Below are positions 35,610 through 47,652 of a stretch of 64,000 nt of DNA, piece by piece. The position numbers and the translations under genes were made by a program. The notes below the pieces were generated by a model. The model did no database searches, was not told where the DNA came from, and saw nothing but the letters and a program-made list of their open reading frames with translations. The number at the start of each line of letters is the position of its first letter. Positions within the stretch are counted from its first letter, which is position 1. This DNA comes from Acanthacorydalis orientalis (Eukaryota > Arthropoda > Insecta > Megaloptera > Corydalidae): positions 7,542,001 through 7,606,000 of the forward strand of contig CM068320.1 in NCBI GenBank assembly GCA_034766995.1, given 5' to 3'.

Positions 35610-37692
35610 CGATCAACAAAAGATTCTAAAAATTATCTAATACATTTTTTACACTAACGTATAAAAGGGTATGAATATTTTCTACTTTGATTATAATTTA
35701 CTATGTCAAATGTACTATTTATCATCTCTAAAAGTGAATAATTTAAATAAAACTTTTCCGTGTGTGAAACGCAGTTTAAATTTGATCCTCTGTGGCAGTA
35801 AAGATATTTACTTTTATCTCTTTTAATAACCACATCTTGTATTTCGCTGCGCAAAAATGAATGAAGTATTTTTCTCCGAATAGAAGATTTATTTTTTTGC
35901 TGTACTCTTTTTTTATTGTGAAGTATATTTAATTCCCTTATGTAGTAAACGCAACGAAGCGACATAGCCGTTTCTCACATTCAACTCGTCGAATTATCTC
36001 GAGCTTTATTTTAGCATAAACATCATCTTCATACAAGCTTTTTATGGTAAGGAAACATTTGTAGCCCATTTGAGGTTACAGACTTGTAAGAACATATTCA
36101 AAATATGCATAAGACTAACAGATGAACAAAAGTTACTTGTGACTGAGAACATAAAAGTGCAGAATCAAATAGACGCTTTTACATATCGTACGTAACTTTA
36201 CATTTTTAAATTCCGTTCTTGGCAACAAAGATCAACTATAGAAAATAAAAAGTTTCATATAGAAAATTTAAATGTAAAATTTAATTATATTATTTAAATA
36301 TATATTTATATAAGAAAATAAATTATATATATAAATAATCTAGAATATTTAACATTTTATTAGCCGTCATTGTTAGATTTAAGGTAAATTCTGAAAATTT
36401 AATATAAAACGACGATTTTTTAAGACTACTAATAAACTTATTTTTTTGAGAAAAACATTAGAACCAAGAAATAGTTAATAGTTAGTAAATCAAAAATATT
36501 GACAAATTTACTATTCTAGTTTTTCTTTAATACAGATAAACAATACTAATTATTAGCAAAGGTCAAGTTAGTTTAATTATATGTCTCTAACTGTGTTTAC
36601 TTGTTATAATATTAGAGAAACAAATATAAAAAAAATATTTTCATTTATTCAGTGCAGTATTCATGAAAATAACTCTTTTTATAAAACAATTTTCCAAATT
36701 CAGAACAATTCAATCAAGTATTCTTTTAACACTCGATACATCTTCCTTGATCTGTACTAATATAGTAAAGATAATCCATTTTTTATAATATGATCTAATA
36801 TTCAGTAATATTAAAAGGGAAACTCCATCTTTCCTCTTTCAATGGATGGCTTCTTTCTTTACAAGTCAAAATACAATATATCTAAAGACACTCCAGATAC
36901 ATCTGATCGCTTGAAAGTTTAAAATATTGATAAAAACGAAATTCTACCACAACAAATAAGTTTATAAAATGCGTAAAAAATTCTTCGCTATCACTTTTTT
37001 CATAGAAACTTGAAACGATAGCTAATAGGCAAGTGATACAGAAGATCTATTCCGCACATTTCAACGTTAAAATATTCATAAGATTTGATAGCGATTCTTC
37101 CTTTCTGCTTTTATATTTTATTTATTTTAGTATTTTTTGTATTCCATTAGCTATACAGAGATTACTGTCTACATTGATAACTGCATTTTCGATTTATTCT
37201 ACAAAACTATTTTTTCTGGTCAATATTTGGTTGTATAATCCTCTATCTCTTTTATTTTATATATAAATTAGAGAAGACTATTAAAATAAATTTTCATATG
37301 AGTAAAAATAAAATTGTATTTATTTTATTGAATAGATAAAGTTTAAATAATAAAAAATGAATTATTTATAACTGGTGGACTTAATTAATTACTTACAAGA
37401 TATAGCTTTGGAAATGTAGATAAATTGATTTTCACAAACTATTTTTTCATTTACTCCACAAAACACAAAAACGTTTCAAATCAAAAATAATTTATTATTG
37501 ACTATTTTTAATTGTAGCTTATGTGCATTTTGGCGAAGATACTATCATATTCAAGTCGCTAAGGTATAGCAAAATCTGTCACTATATGAAAACACAGAAA
37601 ATAGTGCCATAGAGCTCTAGAATGGTACGGAATCGCTAATAAAATCTGAATAAGTAACAATCAAAAATAAACAATAATCAGTTATGAATATA

Positions 37693-38249
37693 TTAAGTTG
37701 GTAGGAAAATAATTGCGGTTTTGTTTTCCGAATTCTAAACTTGTTTCTTTAAATTAAAGTGTCTCTTCATCGTGTTCATATTCATAAAATTTTTAGTACA
37801 TTTTTCGGTTAGCCTTTGGATAACATCAATTTTGGTTTTATTATTACTTTTCCTTCAAATTGGGTTATCAAATTAAAGATGGGTAAGAAGAAAATAAAAG
37901 TATTTTTTTTGTATGAGATCAAAACGGAAGATAAATCAGCATAAACTGCTTGTAAATTAAATAATGATTTTTGAAGGTATTGTTATGAAACGTACGGTGC
38001 AATGGTGGTTCCAAAAATTTCGTTCTGGGGACGAGAAATTAGTAGATGAAGGTCATAGACGTCCTTCTTCAGTTCATAACGACCAACTGAGCGCGTTAGT
38101 TGAATCAGTACCACATACAATAATTAGAGAGCTTGCACAAAAGTTAAACGTTAGTCATCCAACAGTTCTGGATCACTTAAAACCACTGAAATTAAAAAAT
38201 GTATATGAATTTGAAGTTCAAAATCACAATTATTTTTCTACCGATCTAA
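37693..38249 (+). mobile_element. Mariner-derived short element, copy 3 (HTH half only)
   Basis: Left end ttaagttggtaggaaaataa; right end, read on the other strand, ttagatcggtagaaaaataa. About 557 bp, in the opposite orientation to copies 1, 2 and 5. The transposase start region ATGGGTAAGAAGAAAATAAA lies at 37879, in the expected place. The catalytic half is missing: sequence coding for HPTVLDHLK (about 38157-38183) runs straight into the 3' end. Confidence 0.88.
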
Positions 38250-38263
38250 TATTTAATCAGTAG
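37879..38263 (+). pseudogene. Mariner transposase DNA-binding half
   Basis: From ATG 37879 the frame reads MGKKKIKVFFLYEIKTEDKS and then meets a stop and a frameshift near 37942-37960. The downstream frame (open from 37964 to 38263, 99 codons) begins with non-native residues, then RTVQWWFQKFRSGDEKLVDE, RRPSSVHNDQLSALVES, and the second helix-turn-helix TIIRELAQKLNVSHPTVLDH. After LKPLKLKN the frame runs through the terminal repeat and out of the element to a stop at 38261. The two DNA-binding motifs are well kept, with no catalytic residues. Confidence 0.82.
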
Positions 38264-39210
38264 TATGGAATGACTGAAAAATTAATTTCTGAAAATTGTA
38301 TTATTATTATCATTTTGATTAAACATATAAAATATTACCAATTTAATTCTAAGTAAAAACTGAGATATACTTAAATAATAAAATTGATTTCAATAATATA
38401 ATTAATTTCAATTTAGAATAATTTCAAAAAAAAACATTAGTACCTCCAACAGTTTGAAGAAAAATACATTGCTATAAAATATGCCATAATATTTAAAATG
38501 TGTAAATATATAATAGGTACAAAAGTTTGTTATAGCTATTGAGTTTGAAATGAGTATATTATTCGGAAAGAATGTTCAAATATTTTATATATATTTGTAC
38601 GGAACAGTTGCTCTTCATGAGACTCAAAGCTAAATAAATGTTCTTTTCATTATCATAACACTTTTACTTTTACAGATTTATACTAAAAGTGAAATGTCTC
38701 CCATGTTGTATATTTTATATAAAACTATTTTTATTTTTAAAAATTTTAAAAAGCCAATGTGTGATATATAACAATTTTATATTTAGGTGAATCAACGTGG
38801 ACGTTTGTTAAATACCGATATATTAGAAACAATTTTCTAAGTGGTTAAATTATGTATTAAGTATTAATACTTTTAAAAATGTAATGAAGGTGTAGTATGT
38901 AAATATATTTCAAAAAAAATAACTAAAATTTTATAATACTTCCCCTATAAATATATATACCAAAATTAAAATAATCGGTGTTTTTCGCATAAAATTAAAA
39001 AAGAAATTTAATTACTTACTTGTAAATAATTTTAAGAATACTAAAAATCACTTTTTGAAAATATAAATACTATTTTATTTAATTTTTCGAGTTGAAAATG
39101 TATTAGTTGATTGAATGTAGTTGAAGCTTAACCATTTAATAAATATTTTTAAAATAATTTTTTTTCTGTGTATTTTAACTCATATATATATATAAATATA
39201 TATAATTATA

Positions 39211-39258
<48 letters not shown>

Positions 39259-39580
39259 TCGTGTACAAAACTAAAGTAGCTTAATACTACAATTCTAAAA
39301 CATTATTCATGTATAAGAAATATGAAAACATAGTCGGATTTAATCGTCATTATTTTTTGGCATAGATATTCATTTATATTTCTTGCAAAAATCAATAAAA
39401 ACGTTTTAACCACTATTTAAAATGAGATGACTATCTGATAATGTCAAGTCTTTATCTAAATTGATAAACGAGAAATTAAAAATTTACCTAAACCTGAATA
39501 CCTGATACATGTCTATTTAATCTGCAGTATACCCCTAGTAAGCTTCTGATTTAAATGAACCGTATAAGGAACATATAAAT
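38250..39580. other. AT-rich non-coding stretch
   Basis: An interrupted (TA)n lies at 39182-39257. Nothing else recognised. Confidence 0.6.
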
Positions 39581-39618
39581 TCACCTTATACAAACCATAT
39601 ATGGTTTGTATTAGGTGA
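39581..39618. repeat. 38-bp near-perfect palindrome
   Basis: Left arm tcaccttatacaaaccata (39581-39599) and right arm tatggtttgtattaggtga (39600-39618) are reverse complements with one mismatch and no loop. The inner 24 bp are exact. Related pieces recur close by: ccatatatgg at 39637-39646, and taaggaacatat at both 39565 and 39684. Confidence 0.9.
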
Positions 39619-40006
39619 CGGAAGGGTCACTATCATCCATATATGGTTGTTAAGTCTATAAAGTGTGACCTTCTTTATTGTGTAAGGAACATATCAAGTC
39701 ACTTTATATGCCTTATAACATTAACGTAATGTAAATACAAGGTACCCATATAAAGATTCTGATCCTTATGTAGATTATGTAAGGATATTTAAAACATTTT
39801 ACAAGAGATATAAAGTTGAGGATTATTAGGGATATTTATAAATTACGATAAAACAGAGGACAGTAAAAAATTACCTGGCTATCAATATAAATATATTTTT
39901 GTGGTATACCTTGAATTAATACTATTTATTCAAAAGGTGTCAATATTGACTTACCACAATGCTAGTTTATTTGAACAAAGTATATTAGTGTTTATGTTTA
40001 TATTCA

Positions 40007-40050
<44 letters not shown>

Positions 40051-40064
40051 GAGTATATATATTC

Positions 40065-40095
<31 letters not shown>

Positions 40096-40096
40096 C

Positions 40097-40150
<54 letters not shown>

Positions 40151-40340
40151 ATATGTATAATCAATAAACAATAAATTAAATACTATGAAGAATTGCAAAC
40201 TAATATTAAATTCCTCCTCATAACTCAAAATAAATTTCTGGCTTTTTCTCATCAATATGTACGTTGAATATAAACGTTCTTCATTATCGATATCGTTAAG
40301 AAAACATCAAATCTTAACGATTTACATTTAATATATATAT

Positions 40341-40399
<59 letters not shown>

Positions 40400-40400
40400 G
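39619..40400. other. Short repeats around a palindrome, then microsatellites
   Basis: 39619-39800 holds partial repeats of the palindrome surroundings. A compound TA tract with CGAG, CATA and TG variants covers 40008-40157, and (TA)n covers 40330-40395. Open frames at 39901 and 40004 are microsatellite translations. Confidence 0.65.
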
Positions 40401-41441
40401 TAATTATGACAGTAGACTAAGTTAAAAAATTGAAAAAATTATTTTATGATTTATTTTATATTACAATTATTTATATTTTAGTAATCTAGAAGAACTTAGA
40501 AAAAAATTTAAAAAATGTACCGTTTAATGACTGCAAAGTTAGTTGGTAAACATAAGTCTGTTTTTATTTATTTTGATAGTGGACTAAGTCACTTACTTTT
40601 CGGTAGACTTTGTTTTTCTGGAAAAATGCATGTGCCCATCTGATTTTGTATAATACTTTCAAGGTAAATAACCCTTAAGTTAAGTCAACTTTTTTGCTTA
40701 AAGCTCTCAAACGAACAATTATATTGCTACTGGAAAAAAAAATCTCTAGACAAGTAAATTACAAAGAGAACGAAAAATATTAAGGGAAAATCTGTTTATT
40801 GGTTGAAAATAAAATGAATCAGATTTCTAAAAATGTCATTTATCATATGTTTTATAAAACATCTTTAGATGATAGACCAGAATTTCAGATTTTAGATCTT
40901 TCGCCCAAAAAGGAAGGCCGAAAATGTACGGAAAAATTCAATTATTTCCACTTTATGCGAATATACGATCACTTATAAAGGTAAAATATAACGATATAAT
41001 GGATCTGTTACTGTATATTCCGTCAATTTGCCATGAATATTTTTGTACTCTCAAAACACCACAAAAAGAATACTGGTATTGAAGAAAAAGACGAAATCTC
41101 TGGTATTATTCTAAATTAAGTAACATGATTATAAATACAAAATGTAAGTGAATATTATTGTTCATAACTCCTTTTGAATAAAACTGAAATATTTTTGTTA
41201 TAAATTATTTTGAAGATGTTTGAATAATTTTAAAAATAGTCTGCCATATGAAGTATTAAAAAACACATATTTTTTCATGATACTCGTAGAAATTCATAAT
41301 GACATAAAATATTTACATTATAACAGTAAGTACTTTGGAAAATATTTTGTTAATTATGGAATAATATTTTTTTATTACACACAAAAACAGTCTAAATATC
41401 TCAATACGAAAAATATAGAACTTAGTCCACTATCATAATTA
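40401..41441. mobile_element. Candidate DNA transposon with 23-bp terminal inverted repeats
   Basis: The left end taattatgacagtagactaa(gtt) at 40401-40423 and the right end at 41419-41441 are inverted copies with 2 mismatches in 23. A third copy of the core, gatagtggactaagt, lies inside at 40575-40589 in the left-end orientation. Both ends abut (TA)n tracts (40330-40395, and 41452-41493 after 10 bp). The interior has one protein-like patch (see 40924). I cannot assign a superfamily. Confidence 0.6.
40924..41082 (+). pseudogene. Protein-like remnant inside a candidate transposon
   Basis: A 52-codon frame (open upstream to about 40876) reading MYGKIQLFPLYANIRSLIKV, then KYNDIMDLLLYIPSICHEYF and CTLKTPQKEYWY before a stop. 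The DLL.YIPS..HEYF segment resembles the C-terminus of transposon-encoded proteins of arthropods in general composition, but I cannot name the family. It lies between two terminal inverted repeats, which supports a transposon origin. Confidence 0.35.
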
Positions 41442-41450
41442 TATAGATGT

Positions 41451-41451
<1 letters not shown>

Positions 41452-41493
<42 letters not shown>
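41452..41493. repeat. (TA)n microsatellite
   Basis: About 42 bp of TA just outside a candidate transposon end. Confidence 0.95.
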
Positions 41494-41496
<3 letters not shown>

Positions 41497-41739
41497 GAGT
41501 TTTATATTGTTAAAAGTACAAAATAAATGCTTGTAAACTAGTTGTAATTATATAACAATTACACTAATCCACACATTTCACATTTATATATTTATGACAT
41601 AGAGTTAGGCAATAACAAATTTAGTTTCACATATTTTCTGTTCACATGTATATATATATATATATATATATAGTACTGTTAAATTAAATTAATGGACACA
41701 TTTCATACCGTGGAAATTAACATTTTCATTCATCCTAAC

Positions 41740-42160
41740 ATTGAATACTAAGAAATGTCTTATTTCCAAAATCAAGAGAACATATTGAATTCAAGTTACT
41801 TGCCTAATAAATACCAATATTACCATCAGTATGAGAAATACGTTATTAAAAGAGATTATACAAGTCTCGTTCGCAAAAAGCAAAGGAAAATATTATTCCG
41901 CTCGAAAAGTCGTCGCCGCGACGGCAAGGATAAAAAAGTCTCAAAGCTCAGCTAACATCAAAGGCGACAAAACATCCTTGTCAAAGCGTGGTTTGAACTC
42001 AATCTCAGTATCTCATACGTAAAAGGCTGTTGTTTCATATAGTATCCAACCACTGGGTCAACACTGGGAGAACCATGAAAAATACCAATAAGGAACGTTC
42101 GCTACAAAGTTCGAGTTCGCACTACATATTCGATTATTCTATGATACAGCACAAGCCAGA
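41740..42160. other. Less AT-rich unique segment with two overlapping frames
   Basis: Plus-strand frames at 41755-41955 (66 codons, ending in a basic stretch KSRRRDGKDKKVSKLS) and 41831-42022 (63 codons) overlap in different frames. The second contains ARKVVAATARIKKSQSSANI. GC content rises around cgtcgccgcgacggcaagg (41912). I recognise no family. It could be an exon of a gene reaching beyond the window, or a conserved non-coding segment, or chance. Confidence 0.25.
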
Positions 42161-42210
42161 ATAAATATGTAGTCTTTGTATTTATTTTATATACATATAA
42201 ATATATGTAT

Positions 42211-42211
42211 G

Positions 42212-42255
<44 letters not shown>
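42211..42255. repeat. Compound (TA)n (GA)n microsatellite
   Basis: About 16 bp of TA passing into about 29 bp of GA, the same order as at 14289 and 56303. Confidence 0.95.
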
Positions 42256-42258
<3 letters not shown>

Positions 42259-42711
42259 TGCAAATAAAATCTATATTTTCCTATTGTATTTCTTTATTAT
42301 ATCTTTCATAGTAAAAGTTTATGATACAAAATAATATTTGTACAAGTAAAAATATAGAGAAATAAAAATGAGCTTTAAAAATACCTTAGTCTGTTATCAA
42401 TCAAAAATCCCTGTCTGTTAGCATCTTAAATATATTATATATTCAAAAATTTATAAATACAAACCCTCACCCACATATTTATAAATAAATATATATATAT
42501 ATATATATATATTCGTATGTATGTATGTACGTATATAAAGCCATTTTAATATATTTAATATTTTATTTGTTTTGATTTTATTTGATCAAAAGTTTTCTGA
42601 AAATAAACTGAATTTATATGTTTGCATTATTAATGAGATAAAATATACAAATTCATCTCAGTATTATTACAATAATATTTTTATTAGCCTAATTTTGTTA
42701 ATTATAAATAC

Positions 42712-42714
<3 letters not shown>

Positions 42715-42788
<74 letters not shown>
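42715..42788. repeat. (TA)n microsatellite
   Basis: About 74 bp of pure TA, among the longest uninterrupted tracts here. Confidence 0.95.
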
Positions 42789-42791
<3 letters not shown>

Positions 42792-43053
42792 TTATATATA
42801 AATATGTCTAAGTTTTTACGGAAACCTCCTTTTTTCCAAACTGTAACTATATCATCGTACAGATTAAAAAGATGATAAAATAGGTTTTAAATATGATGAA
42901 GGGACGAAAAAAAATAATAATAATACGTAAAAGTAGAGTAACAAGCAGGATGGACAAAGATATCAGTAAATGTATGGGAAATCGGTGGAAGTAATAATTC
43001 TTGATCGTTCAAGTTGAAAGAAATTAAATAATTACATGTATTTGTTTAGTAGA

Positions 43054-43054
43054 G

Positions 43055-43121
<67 letters not shown>
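43054..43121. repeat. Compound (CA)n (TA)n microsatellite
   Basis: About 10 CA units followed by about 48 bp of TA. Confidence 0.95.
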
Positions 43122-43123
<2 letters not shown>

Positions 43124-43374
43124 TATGTAACATTCTTAAATTTTATATATATGTAAAAATTTAAATATCATTTTAAAATACGTTTCCATGATTGTTAAAC
43201 TTACGTCTTCAAGTTACTAATGTATATATATATATATATATATACACAGAAAGAGAGAGATAATAAATTAGTTTTACTAATTTATTATAACATAAAGTTA
43301 AATTTTTAAAATAAAAAACATTATGAAATATTTACTTTTAATATTTCTGATCGGAATAATTAAGTGGAATGACC

Positions 43375-43640
43375 GAAGAACTTGGATGAAAAATTTAAAG
43401 AGAATTATGAAACTCCCATCTTGGATTTGTATATTAAAATTGTTTGTGAGTCATCCAGCAAGATCTAAATTTAATTCAAGTATATATTAGAGATTAACAA
43501 TTATAAATTTAAATTAAATTCAAAAATTAAAAAAATTGATAGGTGAGTGTCAATTTTCTCATAGAGGCGCTCGTGTCTACAATGAATTACAATCCTCTAT
43601 GTTAAATTCACTACATACATTATTGCGTTCAAGTGTAGAT
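43375..43640 (+). pseudogene. Possible retrotransposon ORF remnant
   Basis: Broken plus-strand frames read RTWMKNLKRIMKLPSWICIL, KLFVSHPARSKFNSS and then FSHRGARVYNELQSSMLNSL. The F.HRGAR.YNELP-like pattern resembles the C-terminal end of non-LTR retrotransposon ORF2 proteins (commonly RGA.LWN.LP). No catalytic motif is present, so this rests on weak similarity from memory. Confidence 0.3.
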
Positions 43641-43908
43641 TAAAGAGAGAAATCAGAAAAAAAATAAAGGAATATTTCTTTTTAAGACCCCTACATTTAT
43701 ATACTCGTATCTAAAATTAATTAAATATCTAATGAATAATTTTGTATAACTACAATTTTTATATAGTATATTTAGTAAATATATTATCAAAAAGATATTA
43801 GCTTTCTTTACTTCTATCATCTTTCATTATTTTTTAGATATCATATGATTTTTTTTTAAATTAATAGTAATAGTGTTATTGTTTTGCTATTTTAAGTTAA
43901 AAATAATG

Positions 43909-43945
<37 letters not shown>

Positions 43946-44151
43946 ATGTTTGTAAAAAACATCATATGTAATGTAAATAAATTTCTTATATAAAATCGTC
44001 AGGAAGTTTACTAATAAATCAGTACTAATAGAGGAATCGATAAATTATTTACGTATTTCAGAGACAAGTGAACAAGCAAAACATGTAAATTAACTCTATT
44101 ACACACACATTTACATACATACACACACATATATATATATATATTTTATAT

Positions 44152-44208
<57 letters not shown>

Positions 44209-45711
44209 TTCATATACATCAAGAAATGATTGTTTTATAGTTGCAGCAGTAACCGTTTCTGTGCCTAATAAATCATACAGTTACTCATAAAGATCAACTT
44301 TAGTCAAATCTATAGAACAGTAATCCTTTTTTTGTTTAGTATGTCTGTTCTGTATTTGTATGATAAATCATAATAGACTAGACAGCTACTAACAAGATAT
44401 GAATTTAAGTGAACATTTACACAACAGTCTAATTTTGTATTACTATCACATTTTCGATACAAATTTATTCGCAGTTTTATTTTGAAAAATGGGCTTAAAG
44501 AATATTTCTCAACAGAGCTATTTATTTTTTGTTAGTATAAATTTCTAATTTTTTTTGTACTTTAAATTGTAAATAAATAATAAATATATTTAACTTGAAT
44601 AATGAATTTGTTTTATTTTTAAATAAGTATATTATTTTTCTCTTTTTAAAATCAGTTTCTAAGAGAGATAAAATAATTTTATAAATCTATGAGACAAATA
44701 TTTTTTACTGAAGAAATTAACTTTTATATAAGGAAATATTAATTAAAAAAACCCAAAGTGGCATTAACATCTTTTTGGGTTTTTAAATATTTTGTTACTT
44801 TTTACGGTGACACTAGCTTATATAAAAATATCTAACGATTTATTTTTGAACTATGTTTTTTTATTTACTGTTCCGTGTATTATTAACTAAATGTCCAAAT
44901 TTCAAATTAGTTTTTTTAAAAAAATATAACATTTTAACACCTCTAAGAAATTACCAACCTTTTCAATGTAAAATTCTTACTGTGTATTGTACAACCCTAC
45001 GTATCCTTAGTTACTAACGAAATAAATATTTAATAGTTTTAATGTCAGATATTATTGTACCTCTAACCTATTTATGCATTTAAAAACTGGATAAAAAATG
45101 AACTCGTGTTACAATTTATAAAAAATATTTCAGAAAAATTTATACATGCTAACTTTATAAATATGACTAACGCAAGTAAAAATCTAAGTTCTTGCATAAA
45201 CATTTTAGAAAAAATTTAGAAAATTAACATTGAATCTATATCGTAATAACATTCCCTTAATTACGTTTAGAATTCGCAACACATTAGTTAATATACATAT
45301 CATCTTGATTAGCTAGGAAGGTGTCTATATTTTTTTATCAATGTATGCAATGTTCAATTCAAAAAGGTTTACATGTTATATAACGTTAAGAAATATTTCT
45401 TTTATAAATTTCTACAGTTTGAAGTTTATTTCTTGTATGATCTAGAAATGACTATAACAATAATGGAATTAATAAGAACTTCATTCTGTCTTTTTATAAA
45501 ATTGTCTGTAAAATAAGAAATAATAACTAAAGTTATAAATATTCGAATATATTTTTTTTATCTTATTATCAGTATTTTCCTACATGCATATTAAAAATCT
45601 GCAGTAAATGATTAAAAATGAAGAGAAAATACAGTAAAAATTATATCAAATCTGAAAAATAGTTCCATTTTATTTAAAAAATGAATAATTAATCCATGAA
45701 AGACTTACTAG

Positions 45712-45749
<38 letters not shown>

Positions 45750-46358
45750 CCTGGTTCTGCATAAATTTGTTAGTTCGAAATATAGGGCAATATATTCATT
45801 TTAGATCAATTTGAACCAATTCAACGATAAAGTTTCTGATTACAGTTTAAAAATTCAGAGGAAATTTTAGAGAAACAAGACACTGAATAAAACTTTTTTT
45901 AAGAAACTAGAATAATATAAAAAATTAAGTAAGTAGCAACTGAAATTAAAGAAATAAAAAAAAGAGTATACAAGTGTTTATAGTTAAAAATAGAAAAAAA
46001 CTTCAAGACAACTTTAAACATAGAAAGTATTCGTCCAATATTAATTTAAATAATAATAGTAAAATTCACAATACGATTATTTAAAATAATTTTTGTCCTG
46101 TGATTTGGTTCTTTTATCACATTTTTTTTGATAATTTACTAAAATAAAGAAGAAAATCATATTAAGGTATATGATTGACTCTTAAACGATATATTAAAAA
46201 TATAATTTTAATCCATGATCCTGATACAGTTCTCGACTTTCATATCTGATTATAATTCTTTTTAAAAGCATAAATAAAGATACTCATATTTTATGAAATT
46301 CTTTTCGGATTTGATTTAAATAGACAATATAGTAATAAAGATCATTTTCTTTTTGTTA
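43641..46358. other. AT-rich non-coding stretch
   Basis: TA tracts lie at 43916-43943, 44101-44206 (ACAC and TACA at the left, then pure TA) and 45714-45744. A small inverted repeat aaaaacccaaa/tttgggttttt lies at about 44748-44784. No gene seen. Confidence 0.6.
44101..44206. repeat. Compound (CA)n/(CATA)n/(TA)n microsatellite
   Basis: ACACACAC and TACATACACACACA segments lead into TA tracts, the last about 48 bp. Confidence 0.9.
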
Positions 46359-46944
46359 TACTAATCCTACTGAGTCCTACTCTTCAAACTGTGTGCCGCG
46401 GAACTCTGGAGTTCCATACAACCTCTACAGGGGTTTCATAACTCAAAATCAAAATTCAGAAGAATTTTCGAAGAAAAACTACGAAGAGATAAAAATTCAA
46501 AACAGTTGATTCATAATAATTTCTTTTACTTCCTTAAATACCTATTATTACTCATTACTCTGCAGCAAAACTGTATTTGTACTTATTATGTAGGAAAACT
46601 GTATTTATTAGTGCACATTAAGACCCCACCCAATCAGATGAAAATAATAAAATTTAGTCATGTAATATGGGTGATTATCAAGAATTGTAAGATACGCATC
46701 TTGAGTTAACGGAATTTGCTTCCACGGTATAACTAAAATAGAGCCATTCGACCTGGCAATTTTATCTTCCCGTAATAAATTGTGTATTAGTAAAATAATG
46801 TTTAACATAGATTCGAGAACATTGTGCAACAATATAACTTTCTAGATACCAAAGTGGACTGGATCAACCTAATTTTTTTTTAAAAAAAATTATAATCTTA
46901 AGTATTTCGTGAGTCGACAAAATTTGAAGACCACTGTACTAATC
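46359..46944. mobile_element. hAT-like non-autonomous element with 8-bp target duplication
   Basis: The 8-mer tactaatc flanks the element at 46359-46366 and 46937-46944, the duplication length of hAT transposons. The right end aatttgaagaccactg is, on the other strand, cagtggtcttcaaatt, a typical hAT terminus. The left end has the related tcttcaaactgtgtgccgcg (46381) preceded by a slightly altered ctactgagtccta. The body of 570 bp (46367-46936) has no transposase. The opposed frames 46506-46709 and 46608-46832 show no similarity I recognise. Confidence 0.75.
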
Positions 46945-47602
46945 TATTCTAGTTTTTCAAAAAGTCAACTTGGGATATCGAAATTGTATTTTTATTTTAC
47001 TATCACACACAACTTTGATCTAAAATTTTCCAGGTTTTTATAATCATTAAAATGAACCTAAAAATACAAAATATCTATTTATTAAGATAACAATAAAATA
47101 TTGAACATACTTTATTTAAAATAGCATTGTAATCATGAAAAAGTTTGTCACTAAATTAAAAAAATAAACGAGAAACTATAAAGAAAAAGTGTGTAGAATT
47201 TTCTTCAAAATTGTTTATTTCTCTTTTAATATGCTAATTTATAAGGAAAGTAAATATCAAGCGCTCTTAAAAAAATTCATCTTCAATAAACTCTTATTTA
47301 CTTTATACATTAAAATATGTTAATTTTTTTTCAGAAATATAAAAATTTAATTACGTTGAAATATTATAACAGTTACAAATAAAAATATTTTGTACGGATT
47401 CGTTTATGATCAACGATCATTTATTTAAAAGTAATCAATTTTTTTTATCTAAAATGCATCCATTTTCCAATATTAATGAATCGAGAAACAAAATATTAAA
47501 TTCTTTTTAATTGGATTTTTTTTCGAATTTAAATGAATTACTTTTTTCTAATCCCCATGATACAATTTTAATTTCTTTTTTTAATATATATATATACATA
47601 CA

Positions 47603-47652
<50 letters not shown>

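Larger units (their letters stand above)
33661..37692. other. AT-rich non-coding stretch
   Basis: TA tracts lie at 33738-33772, 33936-34034 (with CATACATA and CGAG breaks), 34530-34583, 34731-34758 and 35478-35608. The flanks of the last tract (35040-35260 and 35650-36010) are more balanced and carry short frames on both strands (35061-35258 plus, 34976-35233 minus, 35654-35965 minus) with no family I recognise. No gene is called. Confidence 0.5.
42161..43370. other. AT-rich non-coding stretch with microsatellites
   Basis: Compound (TA)n(GA)n at 42211-42255, TA at 42490-42512, long (TA)n at 42715-42788, (CA)n(TA)n at 43054-43121 and TA at 43222-43246. Confidence 0.65.

Noticed and set aside
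44745..44790. Inverted repeat aaaaacccaaa/tttgggttttt followed by T-rich DNA, resembling a bacterial terminator
   Set aside because: The window is eukaryotic and no transcription unit is present. Short A/T-rich stems are expected in such sequence.
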